The position numbers and the translations under genes were made by a program. A DNA stretch of 64,000 nucleotides from Jeotgalicoccus halotolerans. GTDB lineage: Bacteria; Bacillota; Bacilli; Staphylococcales; Salinicoccaceae. The notes beneath the pieces were generated by a model. That model did no database searches and had not been told where the DNA came from. It saw only the letters and a list, made by a program, of their open reading frames with translations. Location of the stretch: contig NZ_QUMW01000009.1 of the NCBI RefSeq assembly GCF_003387165.1, positions 1 to 64,000 on the forward strand. The letters run 5' to 3'. Of this stretch, positions 17,244-26,296 are shown piece after piece. Numbering within the stretch: position 1 is the stretch's first letter; the number at the start of each line of letters is the position of its first letter.

Positions 17244-20171
17244 ATGAAAATCCTATCAGTAAATATATACGGCTACGGTAAAATAATTAAACAGGAATTT
17301 AATACAAATCAGGATTTCATTCAGATATTCGGTGAAAATGAAGCCGGCAAGTCGACAATGATGTCCTTTATTCATTCTGTGCTGTTCGGTTTTCCAACGA
17401 AAAAGGAACAGGAGCCGCGCCGTGAACCTCGTATGCATAACCTTTACGGCGGCAGGCTGACAGTAAAATTTAAAGATGAACCGGAACCCGTGGAAATAGA
17501 AAGACTAAAAGGAAAAGTCCAGGGCGATGTGAAGGTGTACTTTAAAGATGGTACAACTAAAGGTGAGGAATGGCTCACTAAAAAAATGAATTATATAGAC
17601 AAACGTACATACCGTTCTATATTTTCGTTCGATGTGCTCGGTCTTCAGGATATTCACAAAAATATGACTGAAGACAAGCTGCAGGAATATCTGCTCCGTG
17701 CAGGAGCGCTCGGCTCCCACGAATACGATGAGATGCTGAATGCCATCGACAAAGAACTTAAAATGCTGTACAAGAGAAACGGCATTAACCCGGTTATTAA
17801 TACAGAGCTTCAGGATTTGAATGATTTAAGCGAAAAAATCCGCGGGCTTGAAAAACATGAAGAAGAATATAAAACATTTATTAATGAGCAGGTTAAAACG
17901 CTCGAAAGCTTAAATTCCAAAAAACATGCACTGAATCAGATGGAAATGATCCGCAAGCAGAAAATGAAAGAAGTCATGTATCATAAAGATATTAAAGACT
18001 GGAAGGCGCTTGAGAGCAAGCTTAATATCGAACCGGTCAACTTCCCGGAGCGGGGAATCGAACGTTACGAATCACTGCGTAACCATGTTAAACAGACGGC
18101 CAAAGATATCGGTCTCCGTCAGGAGAAACTTAAAACACTGATTGCTGAAATACAGCATGTGAAGCTCCCTGATAAAAATATGATCAGCTATCTTGAAGCA
18201 CTGCAAAAAGAAGAACCTGAAATTAAACAGCAGAACATGGAAGCTGTACGTTTATCAAACTCGGCAGTAAATCTTGAAAATGAGATTTTAAATCTGCAGA
18301 AAGACATCGGCTGGCAGGAAGAACATCCGGATGTCGATGATTCGAATATCGTGCGTGAATCCGTGCAGTCACTGCTGTCAAAGTACGATGAAATTATGCT
18401 GGAAGAACAGTATTTAATTCGTGAGATTGATCATTTGAGAGCAGATATTAAACAGCTTGATGCCGAAATTGAAGAGTCGGAACGCAATCAGATTGACGAT
18501 GGCAGAATGAAAAAGAAACGCGAAGTGCTGGACCGTGAATTCGAACTGGTTGAAAAGAAACGGATGTATCAACTGATTGAAAAAGATTACGAACGCGAAA
18601 AACGCGAGCGTGACAGAGTAAAGAACTGGCAGGCAGCGCTGATTATTTCAATCAGTATTATCGCAATAGCGATCGGTGTTATGTTTATTATCAACAACAG
18701 CTACTTATACGGCGGACTTTCGCTTGCTGTGGGTGCGGCAGCGCTGTTTATACTGGTTATTACGAATAATCGCGAACAGGATACGCTGAAGACCGATTAT
18801 CAGCAGGAAGTTGACACGCTGCAGGATGAAATTAATGCCCTCAAAAACGAATATGATATCGACTTTGATATCGATGATGCTAAAGATCTTCGGCAGGAAT
18901 TAAAAGGCCTGCGCGCGAAGCGCAATTCATTTTCAGTTAAACTGGATGATCTGAAAGAAACGCTGTCAGTAAACGAAGCGAATCAGGATCATTTAAACAC
19001 TCAGCTTGCTGAAGTGAAACATAATTTGAAAGTGAATCCCGAACTTGACGATAAATATATCGTCGATGCAATATACACAATACGCCAGATTAAACAGAAG
19101 CGTCATCAGATTAACAGAGAACAGCAGGAACTAGATAATATTACTAAAAATCTAAATGATTTTGACACACGTGTAAGTGAAGAAGTGAGTGCCTTAGGTA
19201 TTCATTACAAGCAAACTTCCATCTTCCATGAAGCAGGTCAGCTGTCGTCGAAACTCCAAAAAGATGAGGCGATGTATTACAGCCTCAGAGAACAGGCGGA
19301 CCTTCTGGAAAATGAAATTACAGTACTGGAAGAGCGGAATGCAGCATCGCAGCGTGAGCTGAATCAGCTTCTGGATTATGTGGAGGCGGACGACGAGGAA
19401 GAATATTACTATTACGCGAGAAAACACAGCGAGTATATAAACAATGTCAACCGCTTTAAAGAACTAAGCGACAAACTGGATGAAGAACACTTCGACTATG
19501 ACCTCAGAAACGAGCTGTCGGGTCGTCTCTTAGCAGATTTGAAAGCGGATGAAGATAATATCGGTGCCCAGCTTGATAATCTGAATGAACAGATTCAGCT
19601 GGAACAAGAGGCACTGGTTAAAATCAACAATGAAATCAAGCTTCTGGAAAGTGACGGCAAGCTGAGTGAACTGAACCACCTCTACGGTATGCGTAAAGGC
19701 GTCGTGCAGAGCCTGGCTGAAGAATATATGTCCCTGACATACATCCGCATCTTAATTGAAACGCATATTAAAGCCATCAAAGATGAGCGACTGCCGATAG
19801 TAATAGAAGAGGCGAGGGAAACATTTGAATTTGTAACGAAAGGCCGTTATATTAATGTCATCTACAGTGACGAAGGCATTTTCGTGAAACATAAAAATGG
19901 ACAGGTATTCCATCCGCTTGAACTGTCACAGTCGACCAAGGAAATGCTTTACATCAGCTTGCGTTTAAGCCTTATCAGAGCACTAAAAGGCTACTATCAG
20001 CTGCCGATTATTATCGACGATGCATTCGTCCATTTCGACAGCGAGCGTACGAAAACGATACTTGATTACTTTAGAAGTAAGTCAGATGACCAGGTACTGT
20101 ACTTTACATGTAATTTAAATACGAGTATTCCATCTGCTCAAACAATCAAACTAAAAGAAAAAACGAAGTAG
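17244..20171 (+). CDS. yhaN: YhaN-like SMC/SbcC-family AAA ATPase
   Basis: 975 residues. N-terminal Walker A GENEAGKST (about 30-38) follows the strand MKILSVNIYGYGKI. Long coiled coils follow, interrupted near residues 470-515 by two hydrophobic helices (LIISISIIAIAIGVMFII and a second) typical of YhaN. Then come more coiled coil and a C-terminal ATPase half with LSQSTKEML as signature and IIIDDAFVHFD as Walker B. It should pair with YhaO as an Mre11-Rad50-like complex, possibly membrane-associated. Confidence 0.88.
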   Translation: MKILSVNIYGYGKIIKQEFNTNQDFIQIFGENEAGKSTMMSFIHSVLFGFPTKKEQEPRREPRMHNLYGGRLTVKFKDEPEPVEIERLKGKVQGDVKVYFKDGTTKGEEWLTKKMNYIDKRTYRSIFSFDVLGLQDIHKNMTEDKLQEYLLRAGALGSHEYDEMLNAIDKELKMLYKRNGINPVINTELQDLNDLSEKIRGLEKHEEEYKTFINEQVKTLESLNSKKHALNQMEMIRKQKMKEVMYHKDIKDWKALESKLNIEPVNFPERGIERYESLRNHVKQTAKDIGLRQEKLKTLIAEIQHVKLPDKNMISYLEALQKEEPEIKQQNMEAVRLSNSAVNLENEILNLQKDIGWQEEHPDVDDSNIVRESVQSLLSKYDEIMLEEQYLIREIDHLRADIKQLDAEIEESERNQIDDGRMKKKREVLDREFELVEKKRMYQLIEKDYEREKRERDRVKNWQAALIISISIIAIAIGVMFIINNSYLYGGLSLAVGAAALFILVITNNREQDTLKTDYQQEVDTLQDEINALKNEYDIDFDIDDAKDLRQELKGLRAKRNSFSVKLDDLKETLSVNEANQDHLNTQLAEVKHNLKVNPELDDKYIVDAIYTIRQIKQKRHQINREQQELDNITKNLNDFDTRVSEEVSALGIHYKQTSIFHEAGQLSSKLQKDEAMYYSLREQADLLENEITVLEERNAASQRELNQLLDYVEADDEEEYYYYARKHSEYINNVNRFKELSDKLDEEHFDYDLRNELSGRLLADLKADEDNIGAQLDNLNEQIQLEQEALVKINNEIKLLESDGKLSELNHLYGMRKGVVQSLAEEYMSLTYIRILIETHIKAIKDERLPIVIEEARETFEFVTKGRYINVIYSDEGIFVKHKNGQVFHPLELSQSTKEMLYISLRLSLIRALKGYYQLPIIIDDAFVHFDSERTKTILDYFRSKSDDQVLYFTCNLNTSIPSAQTIKLKEKTK

Positions 20172-20183
20172 GAGGGTTCAGTA

Positions 20184-21122
20184 ATGAATAATATTTCATC
20201 ATTACAGCCTGGAGATTCAGTGGATACATTCTTCTTAATTAAACGCAGCCAGCAGGGTGTCACAACTCAGGGCAAACCGTACATGACAATCGTGCTGCAG
20301 GATAAAACAGGAGAAGTCGAAGCGAAACACTGGAATGTTACGCAGAAAGATATCGATGTACTGTTGCCGGAGACACTTATTAAAGTTAAAGGTGATATTA
20401 TCGATTACCGCGGCAAAAAGCAGATGAAAATTGCAAACTTCCGTCTTGTGACACCTGAGGACGGGCTGGAAGCGAAAGATTTCGTAGAAAAAGCACCGAT
20501 TGACGGCGATGAACTGTACGATAAAATTTTAGACTACTGCCTGAAAATCGAAAACGGCAGTCTGCAGCGCATTACGCGCCAGCTGCTGACTAAATACCGC
20601 AAAGAATTCTCGTACTACCCGGCAGCGATGACAAACCACCACGACTTTGTGTCAGGACTCGCATATCATGTATATTATATGCTCCGTGTAGCTGATTCTT
20701 TATGCGAAATTTACCCGACGCTTAACAGAAGTCTGTTATTCAGCGGAATTATTCTGCATGATATTGGCAAGGTTAAAGAATTGAGCGGCCCGATTGGTAC
20801 GACATATACTAATGAAGGAAACTTGATCGGCCACATCGTGATTGCAACAGAGGAAATTACGAAAGTCGCAGATCAGCTTAACATTGAAGGCGAAGAAGTC
20901 ATGATACTGAAACACTTAATTCTGAGCCATCATGGCAAACTTGAATATGGTTCGCCGAAAGTTCCGATGATTAAAGAAGCGGAAATTCTGCACTTTATCG
21001 ATAACATTGATGCACGTATTATGATGATGGACAAACATATTGATAAGGCGGATAAGGGTAAATTCACAGATAGAATCTTCCCGCTTGAATCACGCAACTT
21101 TTATCGCCCGGAAAACTTTTAA
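20184..21122 (+). CDS. yhaM: 3'-5' exoribonuclease YhaM
   Basis: 312 residues, the usual length. An N-terminal OB-fold (about 10-95) is followed by an HD phosphohydrolase domain with [13 protein letters not shown] and [10 protein letters not shown] (metal-binding H-D near residue 193), then [14 protein letters not shown]. YhaM degrades RNA from the 3' end and trims DNA in Gram-positives. Third gene of the yhaO-yhaN-yhaM operon; GGAGG precedes the ATG by 8 bases; a terminator follows. Confidence 0.92.
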   Translation: MNNISSLQPGDSVDTFFLIKRSQQGVTTQGKPYMTIVLQDKTGEVEAKHWNVTQKDIDVLLPETLIKVKGDIIDYRGKKQMKIANFRLVTPEDGLEAKDFVEKAPIDGDELYDKILDYCLKIENGSLQRITRQLLTKYRKEFSYYPAAMTNHHDFVSGLAYHVYYMLRVADSLCEIYPTLNRSLLFSGIILHDIGKVKELSGPIGTTYTNEGNLIGHIVIATEEITKVADQLNIEGEEVMILKHLILSHHGKLEYGSPKVPMIKEAEILHFIDNIDARIMMMDKHIDKADKGKFTDRIFPLESRNFYRPENF

Positions 21123-21140
21123 TATAGTTACTAATTGGTA

Positions 21141-21169
21141 GATCCTCGCAGAAATGCGGGGATTTTTTG
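21141..21169 (+). terminator. Rho-independent terminator after yhaM
   Basis: ATCCTCGCA-GAAA-TGCGGGGAT stem (one G-U pair) followed by TTTTTTGTTT. Confidence 0.88.
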
Positions 21170-21196
21170 TTTGATGGAATTGTATACTGGGGCCTC

Positions 21197-21360
21197 GGAT
21201 TCACAACAGGGGAATGCCGTTGTAAACCGGAAGGGCTGGATTCACAACAGGGGAATGCCGTTGTAAACCGGAAGGGCTGGATTCACAACAGGGAAGTACC
21301 GTTGTAAACCGGGCCCCCCAGATTCACAACAAGGGAATGCCGTTGTAAACCTGAGGTTTC
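21197..21360. repeat. Four tandem 41-bp repeats
   Basis: Units begin GGATTCACAACAGGG at 21197, 21238, 21279 and (as AGATTCACAAC) 21320, exactly 41 bases apart. Copies 1 and 2 are identical; 3 and 4 diverge slightly. Each unit contains ACAAC...GTTGT arms around GGGGAATGCC. They occupy the gap between the converging yhaM and prsA genes. Confidence 0.9.
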
Positions 21361-21412
21361 GCCTTTGAATCTTTGATGGAACCCGACGGTGAAACAGTGT
21401 CGTACTTCAGCA

Positions 21413-21444
21413 ACAAAAAGACGCAAAGCCACAGGCTTTGCGTC
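21413..21444 (-). terminator. Terminator of prsA
   Basis: GACGCAAAGCC-TGT-GGCTTTGCGTC stem on the minus strand followed by TTTTTGTTG. Confidence 0.9.
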
Positions 21445-21459
21445 AAGTAATATTCAGTA

Positions 21460-22587
21460 TTATTCAGAGTCTTCTTCAGTATCTGCTGATTCTTCATTTT
21501 CTGATTCTTCTTCAGCATTTTCTTCAGTTGGAGCGCCTTCTGATTCTTCTTCAGCTGCAGCGTCTTCCTGCTGTGCGTTTTCCAGTGCTTCATCAGCGTT
21601 CAGGAATGTTTCTTCAATGTAAGATTGTATTTCTTCGTTTTCAAACGACACGTTGTATTCCTCTAAAAGATCACGGTAACCCTGCAGTGCCTGGCTTGGA
21701 TCTTCCTGGATTTTCTGGTTTACAAGCTGTGTTTTGATAGTGTCTAATTCTTCTTTAGGAGTGTCTTCAAGAGACACATCTTCGTTAAGAATGATATGGT
21801 AGCCGAATTGTGATTCGACAGGCTCTGAAATCTCGCCCGGCTCAAGTTCGAATAGTGCTGTTTCAAATTCTTCAACCATCTGTCCTTTGCTTACATAGCC
21901 GAGTTCACCATTTTGCTGGGCACTGCCTGTATCGTCTGAGTTCTCAGACGCGAGTTCACCGAAGTCAGCGCCGTCATCAAGCTGTTTTTTTAAGTCATCA
22001 GCTTTTGTTTTTGCTTCTTCTTTAGTCATTGCCGCTTCGTCCTCTTCACCTTCAGCGTCTTCAGCATCTTCTTCGCCTTCTTCGCCTTCTTCAGCGAAAG
22101 ATACGAGGATGTGAGATGATTTTCTCACGCTGTCGAATGCTTCTTCATCAGTGATTTCAAAGTAATCAGCAAAGTATAAGTCGTTTAATGCATTAGATAC
22201 GCGCTGCTGCTTGTATGTATCGACAGTCATTCCCGGCTGTGATTGCTGGAGCATCATTGCGAAGTTTTCCTCGCCGCCGTACTGTTCAATTTCAGCATCG
22301 ATCTGTTCATTAAGTTCATCCATATTTAGTTCTTCACTGTATTTATCAGTTAAAACTTTATCCAGTACTAATTGGAAGGTCTGGTTTGCGACCTGATTTG
22401 TTCCAATCTGGTTCAGAACGTCATCAGCTGTAACATCTCCTGCGTCACTCGTAGCGAGAACGCTGCCGAATTCTACATCGCCTTCTTCTGTTGAAGCCGA
22501 ATCTGTATTTTCTTCGCCATCATTGCTGCACGCAGCGAGACTTACTAAACCTAAACCTAATAAAATTGGTGCTAATTTCTTCTTCAT
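21460..22587 (-). CDS. prsA: Foldase lipoprotein PrsA (parvulin peptidyl-prolyl isomerase)
   Basis: 375 residues. A lipoprotein signal peptide ends in the lipobox LAAC (cysteine about residue 20). A chaperone-like helical region (35-130) and a rotamase domain (about 130-260, with SSHILVSF and QFGYHIILNED) follow. Unusual are an acidic insert inside the rotamase region (EEGEEGEEDAEDAEGEEDE) and a roughly 40-residue Glu-rich C-terminal tail, perhaps an adaptation to high salt or to the wall. PrsA folds secreted proteins outside the membrane. The ATG at 22587 is used; a TTG 6 bases upstream is nearer to the GGAGG and is an alternative. Confidence 0.9.
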   Translation of the reverse strand: MKKKLAPILLGLGLVSLAACSNDGEENTDSASTEEGDVEFGSVLATSDAGDVTADDVLNQIGTNQVANQTFQLVLDKVLTDKYSEELNMDELNEQIDAEIEQYGGEENFAMMLQQSQPGMTVDTYKQQRVSNALNDLYFADYFEITDEEAFDSVRKSSHILVSFAEEGEEGEEDAEDAEGEEDEAAMTKEEAKTKADDLKKQLDDGADFGELASENSDDTGSAQQNGELGYVSKGQMVEEFETALFELEPGEISEPVESQFGYHIILNEDVSLEDTPKEELDTIKTQLVNQKIQEDPSQALQGYRDLLEEYNVSFENEEIQSYIEETFLNADEALENAQQEDAAAEEESEGAPTEENAEEESENEESADTEEDSE

Positions 22588-22635
22588 TCTCAAATTTCTC
22601 CTCCCGGTTGCATATACAAGGCATAATATATCATA

Positions 22636-22672
22636 TAAAAAGGACAGTGCACAAACTTAAACACACCGTCCT
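22636..22672 (-). terminator. Terminator after the YtxH-like gene
   Basis: AGGACGGTG..CACTGTCCT stem on the minus strand followed by TTTTTATAT. Confidence 0.7.
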
Positions 22673-22698
22673 GTAAAAATATTCTGTTTTTTAACCAG

Positions 22699-23088
22699 CT
22701 AGTTATTGTTGCTGTCTTCTTTTTTGTCTTCGCCTTTAGCTTCTGACATCGCAGCTTCAGCTTTATTGGAAATATTTTCAATATTGCCCTGGAGCCTTTC
22801 GATGTTCGGATTGATGTCCGCCTGGAAGTTTGAAATCATCGATTTTACCTCGTCACCAAGAGTGGAGAAGACCTCGCTTGATTCATGTTTCGTTTTAAGG
22901 AAAGAGTTTTTAATTTCTTCTCCTTCGATTTTAAGCTGGTCCATCTGCATTTTTAAATCACCGGAACCTCTTTTTAATGACTGCTGCAGTTCTTTCCCTG
23001 ATTTAGGTGCATTTAAAAAGGATATGAGCATGCCGCCTGTAATTCCGACTGCGAATCCTACACCGATATTTTTAAGTTTCATATTCAT
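22699..23088 (-). CDS. YtxH-domain membrane-associated protein
   Basis: 129 residues. One N-terminal hydrophobic glycine-rich helix (NIGVGFAVGITGGMLISFL) is followed by the YtxH-type APKSGKELQQ motif, then a long charged coiled-coil tail. Relatives are general-stress proteins of unknown mechanism. The ATG at 23088 has AAAGGA upstream; a second in-frame ATG two codons later is possible. It lies between hit and prsA on the same strand with its own terminator. Confidence 0.72.
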   Translation of the reverse strand: MNMKLKNIGVGFAVGITGGMLISFLNAPKSGKELQQSLKRGSGDLKMQMDQLKIEGEEIKNSFLKTKHESSEVFSTLGDEVKSMISNFQADINPNIERLQGNIENISNKAEAAMSEAKGEDKKEDSNNN

Positions 23089-23133
23089 TCACATCCTTTA
23101 TCTCAAATATAATATACCCTGCTTTAATCTTAA

Positions 23134-23565
23134 TTATTCATTTAATTTATTTTTAATTGCCGCTTCAAGATCGGAACGGATTTCAGGTGTGTTGTTCTCA
23201 TCTTCAACACTGACCCATTTATATCCGAAGCCGTCGTGTTCTTCTTTGTAGCGCGGAATAATATGGAAGTGAAGGTGAAATACCGACTGCGAAGCATACG
23301 CGCCGTTATTCTGTACAACGTTTAAACCGGCAGGCTGAAACGCATCTCTGACTGCGGTTGAAACTTTAGTAATTACACTCATGAGTTTCGCGCCTGTTTC
23401 CTCATCAAGGTCGAAGATATTTTCAATCGGCTGTTTAGGTACGACTAATGTATGGCCTTTAACGATCGGGAAGGCATCCATAAATGCGATAACATCGTCA
23501 TCTTCATATACAATGTTAGCGGGTATCTCTCTGTCGATAATTTTTTCAAAAATTGTCTTATTCAT
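23134..23565 (-). CDS. hit: HIT-family nucleotide hydrolase
   Basis: 143 residues. The histidine triad is HLHFHIIPR near residue 97, with upstream GHTLVVPK and NNGAYASQSVFH. HIT proteins cleave AMP-NHx or dinucleoside polyphosphates. The ATG at 23565 is chosen because GGAGG lies 8 bases upstream; the ATG at 23580 overlaps that site. It is divergent from ecsA, the conserved Firmicutes arrangement. Confidence 0.9.
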   Translation of the reverse strand: MNKTIFEKIIDREIPANIVYEDDDVIAFMDAFPIVKGHTLVVPKQPIENIFDLDEETGAKLMSVITKVSTAVRDAFQPAGLNVVQNNGAYASQSVFHLHFHIIPRYKEEHDGFGYKWVSVEDENNTPEIRSDLEAAIKNKLNE

Positions 23566-23654
23566 CTCAATATCCTCCATTAAAAACTTATGATATAGTT
23601 TTACTTAAGTATCAGTATACAAATAATTAGAATTATTTAAAAGGAAGTCAGACG

Positions 23655-24395
23655 ATGGTATTAGAAATTAATCAGCTTACAGGCGGGTATTCAAAAGAGC
23701 CCGTTATTCACGATATCTCTTTTAATATAAAGTCCGGTGAAATTATCGGACTGATCGGTTTAAACGGCGCAGGCAAAAGTACGACGATTAAACACATTCT
23801 CGGCCTGCTCAGGCCGCACAGCGGTAATATTAAGGTAATGGATACTGCGATTGAAACGGATGTTGAAGCCTACAGAAGACATATGGGCTACATTCCGGAA
23901 GCGCCGATTCTCTATGAGGAACTCACACTCCGGGAACATATCAATATGACGGCGATGGCTTACGGCTTGACTCCAAAAGAAGTGGAGTCGAGAAAAGAGC
24001 CGCTCCTGAAACGCTTCCGTCTCGAGGATAAGGAAGATACTTTTCCGAGCCACTTTTCAAAAGGGATGAAGCAGAAAGTCATGCTGATTTGTGCATTTAT
24101 CGTAGAACCGGATCTCTATATTATCGATGAGCCGTTCTTAGGGCTCGATCCGCTCGGTATTGAATCATTGATTGAACTGATGATTTCAGAACGCGATAAA
24201 AACCGGTCCATTTTAATGAGCACACATATTCTAGCGACAGCAGAACGCTACTGTGACCGGTACATCATTATCGACCAGGGGCGTAAAATCGCAGACGGTA
24301 CACTGAATGAGCTGCGTCAGCAGACAGGGCTCTCTGAAGGCACACTGGATGATGTATATATCCAGCTGACTGGCGGGAAACGTCATGAGCAGTAA
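23655..24395 (+). CDS. ecsA: ABC transporter ATP-binding protein EcsA
   Basis: 246 residues. Walker A GLNGAGKST (35-43), signature FSKGMKQK, Walker B LYIIDEPFLGLDP and the switch histidine in STHILATAE are all intact. EcsAB supports secretion, competence and regulated intramembrane proteolysis (RasP) in B. subtilis and affects autolysis in S. aureus. Its last codons overlap ecsB by 11 bases, so translation is coupled. Confidence 0.92.
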   Translation: MVLEINQLTGGYSKEPVIHDISFNIKSGEIIGLIGLNGAGKSTTIKHILGLLRPHSGNIKVMDTAIETDVEAYRRHMGYIPEAPILYEELTLREHINMTAMAYGLTPKEVESRKEPLLKRFRLEDKEDTFPSHFSKGMKQKVMLICAFIVEPDLYIIDEPFLGLDPLGIESLIELMISERDKNRSILMSTHILATAERYCDRYIIIDQGRKIADGTLNELRQQTGLSEGTLDDVYIQLTGGKRHEQ

Positions 24396-25587
24396 ACTGT
24401 TTAACACACGTATGGAGGAAGATATAAAAATAAGGAGCTATTACGGCAAATTTATTTTTAACAGTCACTTCCTTGTATTCTTAATGATCGCGGGCGGTGT
24501 GCTACTGTATACGCTGCTCGGCTTAAGAGAAACTCTCAGTCCAAGTATTTACATCGACACACTGTGTGCGCTCTTAATGGCAGCAGTCCTGCAGCCGAAG
24601 TACCGTACACTCTTAAAGGAAGCGGATATGCTGTTTCTGCCGCCGTATGAAAAAAGAATGACGGCCTACTTTAAGCGTGCGGATATTTACAGCCTGTCAC
24701 TCGGTCTTGCCTTGCCGGCAGTTACATCAGTAGCAGTGCTGATTCTCCTTTCAATCGGTCACAATTTAACATCGATTGTCCTATTTTTTTTAATGGCTGT
24801 TTTGTTATATTTCAGTGCCTTTAATATCAGACGTCTCTCAGTTAATACGGACTGGAAAAAGTGGGCTGTCACAGCAGTCTTAATTATTATTAATTTTGTC
24901 TCGCTGATGCTGGTGCTGATTCAGCCTTACCTTATTACTTTAGGGCTTCTGTTCATCATTATATTCACCGTCATAATGAAGAAGAGTTCTTTTAAAACAT
25001 TGTCTTGGCTGAATTATGTGCAATACGAAAAAGAAGCGCTTCAGCAGTATTACCAGACGGTCAGTATGTTTACAAATGTTAAACGCATCGATAAGGCGTT
25101 TAAGAGAAGACGATTTCTCGATATACTGCTGTGGGAGCCGAAGGCGGAGAAATTCAATAAGAAATATATGTACGAATATTTATTTTACCGTTCTTTTATG
25201 CGCGATCATGATCTGCCGATGATTGTGCTCCGCATCATTATTTTATTCTTTATTACCATGTTCTGGATTGGCAATTTGTATGTATCGTTAATCTTCAGCC
25301 TGTTCGGTATTTACTTAATCGTGCTTCAGATGTCGCAAATCTATACAGCGCAGGCTTATCTCCTGTGGCCGAAAGTATGGCCGGTATCGAGAACTTATAT
25401 CCAGGACAGCTATATCAGATATTCACACAAAGTCGTATTTGTAATTACACTGCTGTTTGCTGTTATGTTTACAATCACGCATCCTGACAAACTCTACTAT
25501 GTGCTGGCTTTCCCGGTTTGGGGCTATATTCTTAACCGTGTTTTATCGAAAGCCATCTATAAAAAAGAAAGAGAACTCAGCGATTAG
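24385..25587 (+). CDS. ecsB: ABC transporter permease EcsB
   Basis: 400 residues with several pairs of membrane helices (about 25-75, 105-150, 155-195, 280-325, 350-380). The position after ecsA and the size match EcsB. The start overlaps ecsA. The stop codon overlaps the stop of the converging traP gene, so no terminator can lie between them. Confidence 0.9.
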   Translation: MSSKLFNTRMEEDIKIRSYYGKFIFNSHFLVFLMIAGGVLLYTLLGLRETLSPSIYIDTLCALLMAAVLQPKYRTLLKEADMLFLPPYEKRMTAYFKRADIYSLSLGLALPAVTSVAVLILLSIGHNLTSIVLFFLMAVLLYFSAFNIRRLSVNTDWKKWAVTAVLIIINFVSLMLVLIQPYLITLGLLFIIIFTVIMKKSSFKTLSWLNYVQYEKEALQQYYQTVSMFTNVKRIDKAFKRRRFLDILLWEPKAEKFNKKYMYEYLFYRSFMRDHDLPMIVLRIIILFFITMFWIGNLYVSLIFSLFGIYLIVLQMSQIYTAQAYLLWPKVWPVSRTYIQDSYIRYSHKVVFVITLLFAVMFTITHPDKLYYVLAFPVWGYILNRVLSKAIYKKERELSD

Positions 25588-26123
25588 TCGCCGAGTTCTT
25601 CTTTTTCTTCTTCAGTATATTCATTGTCATCAATATTGTAGTAAGTTTTCGATGATAAAAAGTCGCCGAACAGTGATTCTTCATTGCGGAATTTCTTTAA
25701 GGCATCGGATGTTAAGTATTTTTTATAAACATCAGTATGTTTAAAGTCATTGTAGATACTCATATCTGCCCATTTAATCAGCACGATATAATTCTCATCA
25801 CTAATATTCAGACCTGTTCTGAAAGAAACCACACCGTTCGCTGCTTTTAATTCTTCAGAAAGATCGCTTAAGTGACCTCTCAGGGAATAAGTGCCGTCTC
25901 CTGCAGCAGGTATATAAAACATAGATAATGGTAGCTCTTCATCAAGAGAACCCTGTTCATTCAATATTTTATAAGTCATATTCGCCGAGAAAATCGATTT
26001 TTCATTACTATCTTCATAATACAAAATTGCTTCCGGACCTCTTGCACTGATAGATACATGAGGATTATTTTTCTGCAGGGAAGAAAGATAATCAAGCGTT
26101 CCCGTAGTTGCGTGTAAATACAC
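25584..26123 (-). CDS. traP: TRAP / HmoB-family ABM-fold protein
   Basis: 179 residues. The antibiotic-biosynthesis-monooxygenase-like C-terminal half (NGVVSFRTGLNISDENYIVLIKWAD, then YNDFKHTDVYKKY) aligns with staphylococcal TRAP and Bacillus HmoB, a haem mono-oxygenase. As I recall the S. aureus sequence, histidines H66 and H79 reported as phosphorylated have no counterpart here, which argues against the old quorum-sensing role. Its place between ecsB and hemE matches both S. aureus and B. subtilis. It converges on ecsB with overlapping stops. Confidence 0.8.
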   Translation of the reverse strand: MYLHATTGTLDYLSSLQKNNPHVSISARGPEAILYYEDSNEKSIFSANMTYKILNEQGSLDEELPLSMFYIPAAGDGTYSLRGHLSDLSEELKAANGVVSFRTGLNISDENYIVLIKWADMSIYNDFKHTDVYKKYLTSDALKKFRNEESLFGDFLSSKTYYNIDDNEYTEEEKEELGD

Positions 26124-26296
26124 TGTGCTTCACCTCTTGTTTTGATATGTTAATCAGTATATACCTGAAATAACAGAATGTTAAACAAATCTCAAATAGA
26201 ACGATTTTTTGACAACTTGACCGTAATTAATAATTGTTCTAAAGAATATGATAAAATGTATAATGTATGAACATATAAATATTAGGGGGTACCACT

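Noticed and set aside
21197-21360. CRISPR array
   Set aside because: The 41-bp units are directly tandem without unique spacers, and no cas genes are near.
21438-22025. Plus-strand open frames opposite prsA
   Set aside because: They are low-complexity shadows of the Glu-rich prsA codons.
26209-26264. Standard promoter for hemE
   Set aside because: TTGACA and TATAAT are both present but spaced far too widely (44 bases); no acceptable pair could be chosen.
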